In this document: positions 41,432 to 50,728 of the stretch, piece after piece
How positions within the stretch are numbered: position 1 is the first letter of the stretch
How the letters are laid out: the number at the start of each line of letters is the position of its first letter
Assembly (NCBI GenBank): GCA_934317005.1
Contig: CAKREB010000006.1
Coordinates: forward strand, 124,001-188,000
DNA length: 64,000 nucleotides
Source: an uncultured Lachnospiraceae bacterium
Lineage (GTDB): Bacteria; Bacillota; Clostridia; Lachnospirales; Lachnospiraceae
Direction: 5' to 3'
Position numbers and translations under genes: made by a program
The notes under the pieces: generated by a model
Seen by the model: only the letters and a program-made list of their open reading frames with translations
Database searches by the model: none
What the model was told of the DNA's origin: nothing

Positions 41432-42853
41432 ATGGCAAAATATGATCCAAAATCGTTGAAAGCGGAGGAGTTTATCAATCATCAGGAAATCTTGGATTCT
41501 CTTGCTTATGCAGAAGAAAATAAGAATAATCGTGAACTGGTATTTGAAATTCTGGAGAAGGCAAAAAAGGCAAAAGGAATTTCACATAAGGAGGCAGCAG
41601 TGCTGATGGAATGTCAGATTCCGGAGGCAAATGAAGCTATCAGACAGCTTGCCATTGAGATTAAGGAAAAATTCTACGGCAGACGTATTGTTATGTTTGC
41701 ACCATTGTATCTGTCAAACTATTGTGTGAATGGATGTACATATTGTCCGTATCATCACAAAAACAAGCATATTGTTCGCAAGAAACTGACACAGGATGAA
41801 ATCCGTCAGGAGGTTATTGCTTTGCAGGATATCGGACACAAGCGTCTGGCTATCGAGGCAGGAGAGGATCCGGTCAACAATCCGTTAGAGTATATATTGG
41901 AAAGTATTGATACAATTTACAGCATCAAGCACAAAAATGGTGCTATCCGCCGTGTCAATGTCAATATTGCTGCTACAACTGTAGAAAATTATACGAAGCT
42001 GAAGAATGCAGGAATTGGAACATATATTTTATTTCAGGAAACGTATAATAAAGAATCGTATGAGAAGCTTCATCCAACCGGACCAAAGCATGATTATGCT
42101 TATCATACAGAAGCGATGGACCGTGCTATGCAGGGCGGCATTGATGATGTTGGACTTGGTGTATTGTTTGGTCTGGAAGGCTACCGCTATGAATTGGTTG
42201 GTATTCTGATGCATGCAGAACATCTGGAGGCAGCACAGGGAGTTGGTCCTCATACGATCAGTGTTCCTAGAATCTGTCCGGCAGATGATATTGATACAGC
42301 AGATTTTTCGAATGCCGTGCCGGATGAGATTTTCGAAAAGATTGTGTCGGTAATCCGCATTGCTGTACCATATACCGGCATGATTGTTTCTACAAGAGAG
42401 TCACAGAGAACGCGTGAGGCTGTTTTGAAGCTTGGAATTTCACAGATCAGTGGTGGTTCCAGAACCAGTGTTGGCGGCTATACCGTACCGGAAAGAGATG
42501 ACAGCTCAGCGCAGTTTGATGTCAGTGATACACGTTCTTTAGATGAGGTGGTCAACTGGCTGATGCGTCTTGGCTACATTCCAAGCTTTTGCACTGCCTG
42601 TTATCGTGCCGGAAGAACCGGTGACCGTTTCATGTCGCTTTTGAAGTCCGGTCAGATTGTGAATTGCTGTCAGCCAAATGCCCTGATGACATTGAAGGAG
42701 TATCTGGAGGATTATGCGTCAGAGGATACAAAGCGAATCGGAGAAGAGCTGATTGCGAAAGAGATTCTGAATGTGCCAAATGAAAATGTTCGGAATAAGG
42801 CAATGGAATATCTGAAAGAATTAAAGGATGGAAAGAGAGATTTCCGTTTCTAA
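41432..42853 (+). CDS. hydG: [FeFe]-hydrogenase H-cluster maturase HydG
   Basis: 473 aa, full length. The radical SAM motif is CVNGCTYC (about 97-104) in a ThiH-like barrel. The C-terminal extension has the second cluster cysteines CTACYRAGRTGDRFMSL (CxxC) that bind the dangler-iron 4Fe-5S cluster and separate HydG from ThiH. HydG splits tyrosine to CO and cyanide for the H-cluster. GGAAGGA lies before the ATG at 41432. The regulator gene is just upstream; hydE, hydF and the hydrogenase genes are not in this window. Confidence 0.96.
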   Translation: MAKYDPKSLKAEEFINHQEILDSLAYAEENKNNRELVFEILEKAKKAKGISHKEAAVLMECQIPEANEAIRQLAIEIKEKFYGRRIVMFAPLYLSNYCVNGCTYCPYHHKNKHIVRKKLTQDEIRQEVIALQDIGHKRLAIEAGEDPVNNPLEYILESIDTIYSIKHKNGAIRRVNVNIAATTVENYTKLKNAGIGTYILFQETYNKESYEKLHPTGPKHDYAYHTEAMDRAMQGGIDDVGLGVLFGLEGYRYELVGILMHAEHLEAAQGVGPHTISVPRICPADDIDTADFSNAVPDEIFEKIVSVIRIAVPYTGMIVSTRESQRTREAVLKLGISQISGGSRTSVGGYTVPERDDSSAQFDVSDTRSLDEVVNWLMRLGYIPSFCTACYRAGRTGDRFMSLLKSGQIVNCCQPNALMTLKEYLEDYASEDTKRIGEELIAKEILNVPNENVRNKAMEYLKELKDGKRDFRF

Positions 42854-43023
42854 AGCAGCGAAAATGAAATTTTTACTTAAATATAATAGTGATATCAGTT
42901 ATTAACTATATGCGCTATATCGGTATAGTGATACGATCCGGAAACTTCTATTGGGTTCTATCGAGGGTTTATCGGGAGTGACCGGATAGCTGCTATCAGA
43001 GAGTGAAAAATGCTTTGTTATAC
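42854..43023 (+). other. Non-coding region after hydG with hairpins
   Basis: AT-rich and without a gene. ATCCGG/CCGGAT (42936-42990) and GATAG/CTATC (about 42985-42997) could form a small folded RNA before the terminator. No family recognised. Confidence 0.3.
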
Positions 43024-43026
43024 AAA

Positions 43027-43067
43027 AAAGAATGCACAATGTATATTATGATGTGCATTCTTTTTTT
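43027..43067. terminator. Bidirectional terminator between hydG and the PocR-MCP gene
   Basis: AAAGAATGCACA (43027-43038) pairs with TGTGCATTCTTT (43052-43063), followed by T; an A run lies on the other side. Confidence 0.85.
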
Positions 43068-43182
43068 CTTTGCTATTTATTTCGGTTTGCTTTATCTTTG
43101 TATTGCCTATATCGGATATATTTTATCTCATTTTAATCCATAGAAATTCTTGTCGAGGCACCAAAGATGGCGGTGTACTTTT

Positions 43183-43890
43183 TTATTCTTCGTTAAACAA
43201 AGCAGATAACTTTTCGATGGAATCCGTTACTTCGATGACAGACTTCTCGATATCGCTGTAAATCGTCGCAGACTGAGAAGAAAGATCTCCCATACTCTTT
43301 GCTACGACAGCGAAACCAACACCGGCTTCTCCGCTTCTTGCAGCTTCGATTGATGCGTTCAGAGAAAGCATCTTCTGCTTGTTGGCAATGGATTTTAAGG
43401 AACGGGTATTGTTGTTGATCGTATCAATGATCTCTGTAGCATGCTTGATCTCTTCACTTAAATCATTTGATTTGCTGTTGCTGTAATGGTGAGAATGCTT
43501 GCAGTTTACAAGCTGGTTGACTGTCAGACCAAAAAGCTCAGCAAAAACATCTAATTTATCCTTTAACTCGGCAGATAAATCTCCACCGGAAGGAAGGCAG
43601 GCAATCACAGAACCGGTCTTTTCACCGGCAACTACGATATCGACAGAAAAACTGTCAGAGTTGATGTAGCATTTGTAAGAGCCTGTAAAGTCGTCCTCAC
43701 AAGTGATGCTGTTTTGTTTATCAAGGGTGACACTGCGCATGGTTTTGCGGCAGGAGTCAGAAACATTGCTGCTGGCAGCAAGCTCATCCCCTTTATTATC
43801 CACTGCTGTAACTGCAAGACCGGTAGCAGCAGAAAATTTCTCTAAAATCTGTTCTAATTTGTCTACTTCCATAAATTCTTTAATATCCAT
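43183..43890 (-). CDS. Soluble mini chemoreceptor with PocR sensory domain
   Basis: 235 aa. Residues about 1-125 resemble the PocR ligand-binding domain (KLEQILEKFSAATGLAVTAV ... CEDDFTGSYKCYINSDSFSV). The C-terminal 90 residues are a very short MCP signalling hairpin with the conserved tip KMLSLNASIEAARSGEAGVG. It has no membrane segment and no obvious adaptation helices, far shorter than a typical chemoreceptor. It may modulate CheA or bind larger receptors. AGGAGG sets the ATG at 43890; an in-frame ATG at 43929 lacks a site. The PocR ligand is unknown here. Confidence 0.85.
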   Translation of the reverse strand: MDIKEFMEVDKLEQILEKFSAATGLAVTAVDNKGDELAASSNVSDSCRKTMRSVTLDKQNSITCEDDFTGSYKCYINSDSFSVDIVVAGEKTGSVIACLPSGGDLSAELKDKLDVFAELFGLTVNQLVNCKHSHHYSNSKSNDLSEEIKHATEIIDTINNNTRSLKSIANKQKMLSLNASIEAARSGEAGVGFAVVAKSMGDLSSQSATIYSDIEKSVIEVTDSIEKLSALFNEE

Positions 43891-44068
43891 AACTCTACTC
43901 TCCTCCTCTTTGTAGCACGGTTCCGACAAGAGATGTATGTAAACAGACTGGTCGGATCAAATAAATACATTATAAATACATAATAATTGCTAACCTTATG
44001 CTTTATTATACAATACCACAGATAGAAATGCAATGGCGGGAAATGAAGCAGATACTTGTCCGAATGCT

Positions 44069-44097
44069 TGTAATCAAGGGCTGGTTATGGTATACTC
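44069..44097 (+). promoter_or_regulatory. Promoter of nadB-nadC
   Basis: TTGTAA, 17-bp spacer, TATACT, about 50 bp upstream of the nadB start. Confidence 0.55.
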
Positions 44098-44145
44098 GAT
44101 TCATTATGGTTGTTAGTTACTAAAAAGCGAATGCAGGTGTTGAAT

Positions 44146-45441
44146 ATGACAAAAAAAACAGATGTACTAATCGTAGGAACGGGAGCTGCCGGATTGTTTT
44201 GTGCGCTTCATTTTCCGAAAGAAACAAATGTATTAATGATTACTAAAAATGATGTAGACAAGAGTGATTCTTTTTTGGCACAGGGTGGAATGTGCATGCT
44301 GCCAAATGAAGAGGATTATGACGCCTATTTTGAGGATACCATGCGTGCCGGTCACTATGAAAATGATAAAGATTCCGTAGAGGTGATGATACGGTCTTCG
44401 CAGGATATTGCAAAAGAGTTGATCGAGTATGGCGTTGACTTTAACCGGAATGACAGTGGAGAGCTCGCATTTACAAGAGAAGGCGGTCACAGCAGACCGC
44501 GTATCCTTTTTCACGAGGATGTGACAGGAAAAGAGATTACCAGTACGCTGTTGGAGAATGCACGACAGAGAGATAATATAACGATAGTAGAACATACGGC
44601 AATGTTAGATATTATTGCGGATAACAACAGATGTTATGGTATCGTGGTACAAAATACAGATGGAACGGTGGAACTGATTCAGGCAAAATATACGGTGCTT
44701 GCCTGTGGAGGTCTGGGAGGCTTATATCAGCACTCGACAAATTTCCGTCATATTACCGGAGATGCGATCGCGATTGCAAAGTGCCATGATATTGTGTTAG
44801 AGCATGTGGACTATGTACAGATTCATCCAACGACACTGTATTCGGAGAAGCCGGGACGCCGTTTCCTGATATCAGAATCGGTGCGAGGGGAAGGTGCGAT
44901 TCTTTTAAATAAGGATAAAGAACGTTTTTGCAATGAATTGTTACCGCGTGATGTAGTAACGGCAGAGATTAAAAAGCAGATGGAAAAGGATCAGACACCG
45001 TATGTGTGGCTGTCAATGGAAAAAATTCCGAAAGAGGAGATCAAGTCGCATTTTCCAAATATCTTAAAGCAATGCTTAGAAGAAGGATATGATCCAACAA
45101 AAGAGTGCATTCCGGTTGTGCCGGCACAGCACTATTTTATGGGAGGAATTAAGGTTAATCTTTCCGGCAAAACGTCGATGGATGCACTGTATGCTGTGGG
45201 TGAAACGGCATGTAACGGTGTTCATGGCAGAAACCGTCTGGCAAGTAATTCTCTGTTAGAGTCTATGGTTTTTGCAAAGCGGGCGGCAGCAGAGATTACA
45301 CCGGAACTATCTGCCACAGATTTTACGGATGTGGATGCGATGGTTTCTATGGATACTTATCAGGATGTTGCAAAACTTCAGGAAAAGTATAAAACGATTG
45401 TTTTAGATGAAATTGAAAGGGAGAGAAAAAGTCATGAATGA
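44146..45441 (+). CDS. nadB: L-aspartate oxidase
   Basis: 431 aa, shorter than the 530-aa E. coli enzyme because the C-terminal helical domain is reduced, as I recall in some Clostridia. FAD-binding motif TDVLIVGTGAAGLFCALHFP, catalytic-region REGGHSRPRILFHEDVTGKE, and HYFMGGIKVNLSGKTSMDAL with LASNSLLESMVFAKRAA. It oxidises aspartate to iminoaspartate for quinolinate synthesis; in anaerobes fumarate is the likely electron acceptor. AGGTG precedes the ATG at 44146. It overlaps nadC by eight bases. No nadA is adjacent. Confidence 0.93.
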   Translation: MTKKTDVLIVGTGAAGLFCALHFPKETNVLMITKNDVDKSDSFLAQGGMCMLPNEEDYDAYFEDTMRAGHYENDKDSVEVMIRSSQDIAKELIEYGVDFNRNDSGELAFTREGGHSRPRILFHEDVTGKEITSTLLENARQRDNITIVEHTAMLDIIADNNRCYGIVVQNTDGTVELIQAKYTVLACGGLGGLYQHSTNFRHITGDAIAIAKCHDIVLEHVDYVQIHPTTLYSEKPGRRFLISESVRGEGAILLNKDKERFCNELLPRDVVTAEIKKQMEKDQTPYVWLSMEKIPKEEIKSHFPNILKQCLEEGYDPTKECIPVVPAQHYFMGGIKVNLSGKTSMDALYAVGETACNGVHGRNRLASNSLLESMVFAKRAAAEITPELSATDFTDVDAMVSMDTYQDVAKLQEKYKTIVLDEIERERKSHE

Positions 45442-46288
45442 TCCGATCACATTGAAGATAAATGTAGACAAGCTTTTGATGCAGGCACTGGAAGAGGATA
45501 TTACGAGTGAGGATGTATCGACAAACGCTGTTATGCCGGAATACCAGAAAGGTCAGGTTGAGTTAATCTGCAAACAGGATGGCGTGATTGCAGGACTTAA
45601 AGTGTTTTGCAGAGTGTTTGAACTGTTAGATGATACGGTTACTTTTGAGATGCATGCAAAGGATGGAGATCTGGTAAAAGCAGGTGACCTGATGGCGGTT
45701 ATTAAAGGTGATATCCGTGCACTTCTTTCCGGAGAGCGCACTGCACTCAATTATCTGCAGCGCATGAGCGGTATTGCTACTTATACACATTCTATCGTGG
45801 AGCTTTTAAAGGGCAGTAAGACAACTCTTTTGGATACGAGAAAGACAACACCAAATATGCGCATTTTTGAAAAATATGCTGTTAAGGTGGGTGGTGCGAT
45901 GAATCATCGTTATAATCTGTCGGATGCAGTTATGTTAAAGGATAACCACATTGGAGCCGCAGGCAGCATTACAAAGGCTGTAAAGATGGCAAGAGAGTAT
46001 ACTTCTTTTGTACATAAGATCGAGGTTGAGGTAGAAAACCTTGAGATGGTTAAAGAGGCGGTAGAAGCAGGCGCGGATATTATTATGTTAGATAATATGT
46101 CGCATGAAGAGATGAAAGAAGCCGTGAAGCTGATTGACGGAAGAGCCTTAACGGAGTGTTCCGGTAATGTGACAAAGGAAAATATTCCAAACATTTTAGA
46201 TGTTGGTGTGGATTACGTTTCAAGTGGAGCGTTGACACATTCAGCTCCGATCATGGATATTTCTATGAAGAATTTACATGCAATTTAG
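45434..46288 (+). CDS. nadC: Nicotinate-nucleotide pyrophosphorylase (quinolinate phosphoribosyltransferase)
   Basis: 284 aa. Typical blocks are ALEEDITSEDVSTNAVMPEY, SGERTALNYLQRMSGIATYT, LLDTRKTTPNMRIFEKYAVK and HRYNLSDAVMLKDNHIGAAG, with ECSGNVTKENIPNILDVGVD near the end. It converts quinolinate and PRPP to nicotinate mononucleotide in NAD synthesis. The ATG at 45434 lies inside the end of nadB, with GGGAGAG upstream, so translation is coupled. Confidence 0.96.
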   Translation: MNDPITLKINVDKLLMQALEEDITSEDVSTNAVMPEYQKGQVELICKQDGVIAGLKVFCRVFELLDDTVTFEMHAKDGDLVKAGDLMAVIKGDIRALLSGERTALNYLQRMSGIATYTHSIVELLKGSKTTLLDTRKTTPNMRIFEKYAVKVGGAMNHRYNLSDAVMLKDNHIGAAGSITKAVKMAREYTSFVHKIEVEVENLEMVKEAVEAGADIIMLDNMSHEEMKEAVKLIDGRALTECSGNVTKENIPNILDVGVDYVSSGALTHSAPIMDISMKNLHAI

Positions 46289-46313
46289 AGATTAGGGATT
46301 AGAGATAAGACAG

Positions 46314-46386
46314 AATGCAGTGTACCGACCCAAAAAGTTAGACTTAAAAATCTAACGATTGGAGGTCGGTACACTGCATTTTCTTT
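46314..46386. terminator. Bidirectional terminator between nadC and the GH5 gene
   Basis: AATGCAGTGTACCGACC (46314-46330) pairs over 17 bases with GGTCGGTACACTGCATT (46364-46380); the loop contains GTTAGA/TCTAAC. T-rich tail on the plus strand. Confidence 0.88.
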
Positions 46387-46400
46387 TTGATATTTAGGTA

Positions 46401-47396
46401 TTAGTAGTGCTTGAAGAGCCATTTACCGGCTTTGGTCAGATCAGAGTCCTTCCATCCACTCACTTTGCTGCAGGATGCTTTGATCAGAGCACTTGTTTCG
46501 TTCTTATTTGAAAGACTCCAGCACACTCTGCCGATTTTGTAATGATTAAGCAGATTTATCCATTTTGCCGCCTGCTTGAGATTGACTTTTCCACTACCGG
46601 AAGCCTCACTCAGACCAAACTCAGATACGATTACCGGAAGCTTGCGCTTCATGGCTGCTTTCAGGGTATTTCGCATGTTATCGGTATGAGTGGAAGCGTA
46701 GAAGTGGAAAGCATAGACAATATTATTTCCCTTTAAAGGCTTATCTGCAGCCTGCAGGATTTCCTGACTCCATGTTGGCGTACCTACGATAATGATTGCC
46801 TTTTTGTTGACGCTTCGAATGGTTTTGATGATGCTGTTTGCATAGCTGCGGATATTTTTCCAGCTTCCATCATAACCATTTGGCTCATTACAGATTTCAA
46901 AAATAACATTATTGTGATTAGAATATTTTTTGGCGGTTTTCTTAAAAAATGTCTTGGCTTCACTTTTATGCTTCAAAGGATTTCCGTCACTTAGAACATG
47001 CCAGTCAATAATCGCATACATTCCGAGGTCAGTTGCATAGCTGACCCCCTTATCGATCAGAGCCTCCAGTTTTTTTCGATTGGCGGCATCACCGGTGCAG
47101 TATCCGTTGTATTCTTCCGTGTACATGGCAAGACGGATTGTGTTTACGCCACGCTTTTTTAAGGATTGAAATGCTTTTTTATTGACATATTGTGGATACC
47201 AGGACAAACCATGTGTTGAGATTCCCTTGATTACGAATGGTTTTCCACTCTTGTTTACAATTTTTCCGCCTTTTACCTGTAACTGTCCGTTTTTAGATAC
47301 ACTGGAAGCGCTGACTGTTTTGGTATAGCCAAAGCAGCAAAGGGAAAACAGTAGCAGGAAAAGCAGGCTTCGAAATGTTGTGCTGTATTTTTTCAT
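46401..47396 (-). CDS. Secreted endoglucanase, GH5
   Basis: 331 aa. A signal peptide (residues about 1-30, KKYSTTFRSLLFLLLFSLCC, ending near VSA) precedes one GH5 catalytic domain without a carbohydrate-binding module. The acid/base Glu is in IFEICNEPNGYDG and the nucleophile Glu in LPVIVSEFGLSEAS. The start GGKIVNKSGKPFVIKGISTH is typical of GH5_2 cellulases. It should cut beta-1,4-glucan outside the cell, supplying cellodextrins for the GH94 enzyme. The ATG at 47396 follows GAGGAG. It is separated from xylB by a strong hairpin. Confidence 0.93.
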   Translation of the reverse strand: MKKYSTTFRSLLFLLLFSLCCFGYTKTVSASSVSKNGQLQVKGGKIVNKSGKPFVIKGISTHGLSWYPQYVNKKAFQSLKKRGVNTIRLAMYTEEYNGYCTGDAANRKKLEALIDKGVSYATDLGMYAIIDWHVLSDGNPLKHKSEAKTFFKKTAKKYSNHNNVIFEICNEPNGYDGSWKNIRSYANSIIKTIRSVNKKAIIIVGTPTWSQEILQAADKPLKGNNIVYAFHFYASTHTDNMRNTLKAAMKRKLPVIVSEFGLSEASGSGKVNLKQAAKWINLLNHYKIGRVCWSLSNKNETSALIKASCSKVSGWKDSDLTKAGKWLFKHY

Positions 47397-47414
47397 AAGT
47401 TTTCTCCTCAATCT

Positions 47415-47464
47415 GAAAACAGCCGTAACAATAGGCTATTACTTGGGTTTATTGTTACGGCTGT
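47415..47464 (-). terminator. Hairpin between xylB and the GH5 gene
   Basis: ACAGCCGTAACAATA (47464-47450) pairs over 15 bases with TATTGTTACGGCTGT (47433-47419) on the minus strand, followed by only TTTTC. Probably the xylB terminator; it also lies in the GH5 leader, 18 bases from its ribosome site. Confidence 0.7.
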
Positions 47465-47489
47465 CTGTTACTTTACATTGTGTGAACTA

Positions 47490-49019
47490 TTATAGTTCGG
47501 CAAGTTCTTTATACTCATCCTTTAAGCAGGTATAAAGCTTTTTGTAAATCTGATGGTATTTGTCGTATTCTTTTGTATTTGCAGCATTTGGTTTGCATTC
47601 CTTTGCAGGATCTTTGTGGATCATCTTGCGGCATGCTGACTCAACGCTGTCGTAAAGTCCGGCACCGACACCGGCAAGAATAGCGACTCCGAGTGCAGGG
47701 CCTTCTGTAGCAGTTACGGTGTTGACATCACAGCCAAACATATCTGCCATCATCTGACGCTGTACGGCGTTTTTAGCTCCACCACCACATGCCATCATAT
47801 CGTTTACAGTAACACCCATCTCTGTAAGGATATCCTTGCAGTCTGTCAGTGAGTAACTGATACCTTCCATAACGGCGCGGACAATATCTTTCTTTGTGTG
47901 CATGCTGGATAGACCAAACAGAACACCACGGCAGTTTGCATCCAGATGTGGAGTACGTTCTCCGTTCAGGTAAGGAAGATAGATCAATTTGTTTGCACCG
48001 ATTGGAGTTTCTTCCACTGCTTTGTTGATCAGTTCAAATTCACTACAGCCCTGTTCTTCTGCTTCGCGTCTAAATTCTGTTCCCATGTTGTCAAGATACC
48101 ATGCCAGAGAATATCCGGCAGCCTGTGTTACACCCATGACATGCCATGCGCCCGGAACTGCACAGCAGAAAGTGTGGACACGACCCTTTGGATCAATGGA
48201 AATGTCACTGGAGTGAGCAAATACGACACCGCTGGTTCCGATTGTTGTAAATGCCTTACCATCCTCGACTACACCAGTACCGACAGCAGCAGCGGCATTA
48301 TCGCCGGCACCACCGACTACTACAGTAGAAGTAGAGAGACCGGTTTTTTCTGCGATTTCAGGAAGGATTGTTCCTGTAACTTCCGGTGATTCATATACCT
48401 TAGCAAGAAGACTCTTGTCGATATCAAGCTTTTCTAAGACTTCATCAGACCACTGACGCTTTGGCACATCTAAAAGCTGCATACCGGAAGCATCAGAAAC
48501 CTCGGTAGCAAACTCTCCAGTTAAAATGTAGCGTACATAATCCTTTGGAAGAAGGATATGTTTACACTTTGCATAATTTTCAGGTTCGTGGTTGCGTACC
48601 CATAAGATTTTAGAAGCAGTGAAGCCTGTCAGGGCAGGATTTGCCGTAATCTCGATCAGGCGCTTTGCACCGACCTTTTCTGTGATCTCTTCACATTCTT
48701 TTTCTGTACGCTGATCACACCAGATGATGGAAGGACGGATCACGTCACCTTTTTCGTCGAGCATAACCAGTCCATGCATCTGTCCGGAGATACCAAGTCC
48801 TTTGATATCATCTCCGCTGACATTAGCTTCTTTTACTACCTTTGCGATAGTTTCCAATGCAGCATCACGCCAGTCCTCAGGCTTTTGCTCAGCCCAGCCG
48901 TTGTGTGGTGTGTAGAGTGGATAATCTTTGCTGGCAGAAGCGATTACTTCGCCGTTTTCGTCAAAAAGAACTGTCTTTGTTGATGATGTACCTAAATCAA
49001 TACCAATTAAATAATTCAT
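47490..49019 (-). CDS. xylB: Xylulokinase
   Basis: 509 aa, FGGY family. N-terminal phosphate loop MNYLIGIDLGTSSTKTVLFD; the xylulokinase-type substrate motif GISGQMHGLVMLD; DASGMQLLDVPKRQWSDEVL; ADP-binding ACGGGAKNAVQRQMMADMFG near the C-terminus. It phosphorylates D-xylulose to enter the pentose phosphate pathway. No xylose isomerase (XylA) is next to it; instead a FucI-superfamily isomerase lies upstream on the same strand. The ATG at 49019 is set by GAGG. It has pseudoknot leader D and its own promoter, so its translation is likely controlled separately. Confidence 0.94.
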   Translation of the reverse strand: MNYLIGIDLGTSSTKTVLFDENGEVIASASKDYPLYTPHNGWAEQKPEDWRDAALETIAKVVKEANVSGDDIKGLGISGQMHGLVMLDEKGDVIRPSIIWCDQRTEKECEEITEKVGAKRLIEITANPALTGFTASKILWVRNHEPENYAKCKHILLPKDYVRYILTGEFATEVSDASGMQLLDVPKRQWSDEVLEKLDIDKSLLAKVYESPEVTGTILPEIAEKTGLSTSTVVVGGAGDNAAAAVGTGVVEDGKAFTTIGTSGVVFAHSSDISIDPKGRVHTFCCAVPGAWHVMGVTQAAGYSLAWYLDNMGTEFRREAEEQGCSEFELINKAVEETPIGANKLIYLPYLNGERTPHLDANCRGVLFGLSSMHTKKDIVRAVMEGISYSLTDCKDILTEMGVTVNDMMACGGGAKNAVQRQMMADMFGCDVNTVTATEGPALGVAILAGVGAGLYDSVESACRKMIHKDPAKECKPNAANTKEYDKYHQIYKKLYTCLKDEYKELAEL

Positions 49020-49026
49020 TTCATGC

Positions 49027-49089
49027 CTCATTTCTGCACACATTTTTTACAAATAAGGTTTATGCGGGTGTGCACCAGCCATAAATCTT
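49027..49089 (-). ncRNA. Pseudoknot leader D, upstream of xylB
   Basis: Minus strand: stem 1 is AAGATTTATG (49089-49080) with CATAAACCTT (49064-49055), nine of ten paired. The 15-base loop has TGCACAC (49074-49068), exactly complementary to GTGTGCA (49041-49035), directly followed by GAAATGAGG. Stem 1 is close in sequence to that of leader A, 48 kb away. Confidence 0.73.
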
Positions 49090-49110
49090 TTCTACATAAA
49101 AAATTATGTA

Positions 49111-49138
49111 ATGATATCCTGTATTTCTTTTCTGTCAA
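49111..49138 (-). promoter_or_regulatory. Promoter of xylB
   Basis: Minus strand TTGACA (49138-49133), 16-bp spacer, TATCAT (49116-49111). Transcription would begin near 49104, so the 5' untranslated region is essentially the pseudoknot leader. Confidence 0.65.
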
Positions 49139-49171
49139 AAAGAGGGACAATGGCGGTAACGCCATCGCCCC
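49136..49171 (-). terminator. Terminator of the isomerase gene
   Basis: Minus strand GGGGCGATGGCG (49171-49160) pairs with CGCCATTGTCCC (49155-49144), 12 bases with two G-U, then CTCTTTTT. Confidence 0.85.
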
Positions 49172-49237
49172 TCGGCAAATATCCCATATATGGTTTTTCT
49201 TAAAGTGAGATCACTTTCTTCTGTGAAAAATCCACGC

Positions 49238-50728
49238 TTAAGCGAATGGGTTCTCTGTCTTGTAAAGCATTCCCTTAGGCTGGTTAAAGCCGATTTCGTC
49301 TACATCTACTCCGATGTATTTGAATACTTCGTATAAAGTCTTACCAAAGTGACCAAATGCAACAGCACCATGATGAGGGTAGTTACCTTCGATCAATACA
49401 TGGCGGTAGAAACGTCCCATCTCAGGAATCGCAAAAATTCCGATAGAACCGAATGAACGTGTTGCAACAGGAAGAACTTCACCCTGTGCGATGTAAGCAC
49501 GAAGCTTTGCGTCGGCTGTGCTCTGAAGACGGAAGAATGTAATGTCACCAGGTACGATGTCACCCTCTAATGTTCCGTTTGTAACTTCAACAGGAAGAGA
49601 ACGGGCCATGATCATCTGATTCTTCATCTCGCAGAATGCAAGCTTGTTAGAAGCTGTATTTCCACAATGGAATCCCATAAATGTATCTTTCAATGTGTAA
49701 TCGAACTTGCCCTTGATGTCTTCTTCGTAAATATCAGGAGTAACTGTATTGTTGATATCAAGAAGTGTAACAGCATCTTCGCTGACAACAGTTCCGATAA
49801 ACTCACTTAATGCACCGTAGATATCAACCTCGCAGGAAACAGGAATACCACGCTTTGTAAGGCGGCTGTTTACATAACAAGGTACGAAACCAAACTGTGT
49901 CTGGAATGCAGGCCAGCACTTTCCGGCGATTGCAACATATTTGCGATAACCCTTATGATCCTTGATCCAGTCGAGAAGAGTAAGCTCATACTGTGCTAAC
50001 TTTTCAAGAATCTCAGGCTTTTTGTTACCTGCACCAAGTTCTGCTTCCATATCCTTTACAACATCAGCGATACGGGCATCTCCTGCATGGTTGTTATATG
50101 CTTCGAAAAGATCAAGCTCAGAGTTTTCTTCAATCTCAACACCGAGGTTGTAAAGCTGCTTGATAGGAGCGTTACAAGCTAAGAAGTTCAATGGACGAGG
50201 ACCGAAGCTGATGATCTTTAAGTCATTTAATGCAACCACCGCACGTGCGATCGGTACAAAGTCATGAATCATATCAGCACATTCCTCAGCGCTTCCTACA
50301 GGATACTCTGGGATGTAAGCCTTTGTGTTGCGAAGCTTTAAGTTGTAGCTGGCATTGAGCATACCACAGTATGCATCACCACGTCCCTGGATCAGACCGC
50401 CGTCCTTTGAAGTTTCTTCAGCAGCAGCAACGAACATCTTTGGTCCGTCAAAGTGCTTAGCAAGGAGTGTTTCGGAAATCTCAGGTCCGAAGTTTCCTAA
50501 GTATACACAGAGTGCATTACAGCCGGCTTTCTTGATGTCCTCAAGAGCCTGTACCATATGGATCTCGCTTTCAACGATACATACAGGACATTCGTAGATA
50601 TCCTCTGTGTTGTATTTGTCAGTATATGCTTTTACTAAATTTTTTCTACGGTCTACAGAAAGTGATTCTGGGAAACAGTCTCTACTTACTGCTACGATAC
50701 CGATTTTGATCTTTGGCATGTTTTCCAT
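49238..50728 (-). CDS. L-fucose/L-arabinose isomerase family protein
   Basis: 496 aa. The fold and conserved blocks (KIKIGIVAVSRDCFPESLSV; NALCVYLGNFGPEISETLLA; CWPAFQTQFGFVPCYVNSRL; FMGFHCGNTASNK; GNYPHHGAVAFGHFGKTLYE) are those of FucI/AraA-like ketol isomerases, with Glu, Asp and His candidates for the Mn site. It is clearly different from the FucI encoded divergently at 51089. The likely reaction is aldose-ketose isomerisation; the sugar is unknown. Next to xylB, a pentose such as D-arabinose or D-xylose is a reasonable guess. The ATG at 50728 is preceded by AAAGGATGG. Confidence 0.8.
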   Translation of the reverse strand: MENMPKIKIGIVAVSRDCFPESLSVDRRKNLVKAYTDKYNTEDIYECPVCIVESEIHMVQALEDIKKAGCNALCVYLGNFGPEISETLLAKHFDGPKMFVAAAEETSKDGGLIQGRGDAYCGMLNASYNLKLRNTKAYIPEYPVGSAEECADMIHDFVPIARAVVALNDLKIISFGPRPLNFLACNAPIKQLYNLGVEIEENSELDLFEAYNNHAGDARIADVVKDMEAELGAGNKKPEILEKLAQYELTLLDWIKDHKGYRKYVAIAGKCWPAFQTQFGFVPCYVNSRLTKRGIPVSCEVDIYGALSEFIGTVVSEDAVTLLDINNTVTPDIYEEDIKGKFDYTLKDTFMGFHCGNTASNKLAFCEMKNQMIMARSLPVEVTNGTLEGDIVPGDITFFRLQSTADAKLRAYIAQGEVLPVATRSFGSIGIFAIPEMGRFYRHVLIEGNYPHHGAVAFGHFGKTLYEVFKYIGVDVDEIGFNQPKGMLYKTENPFA

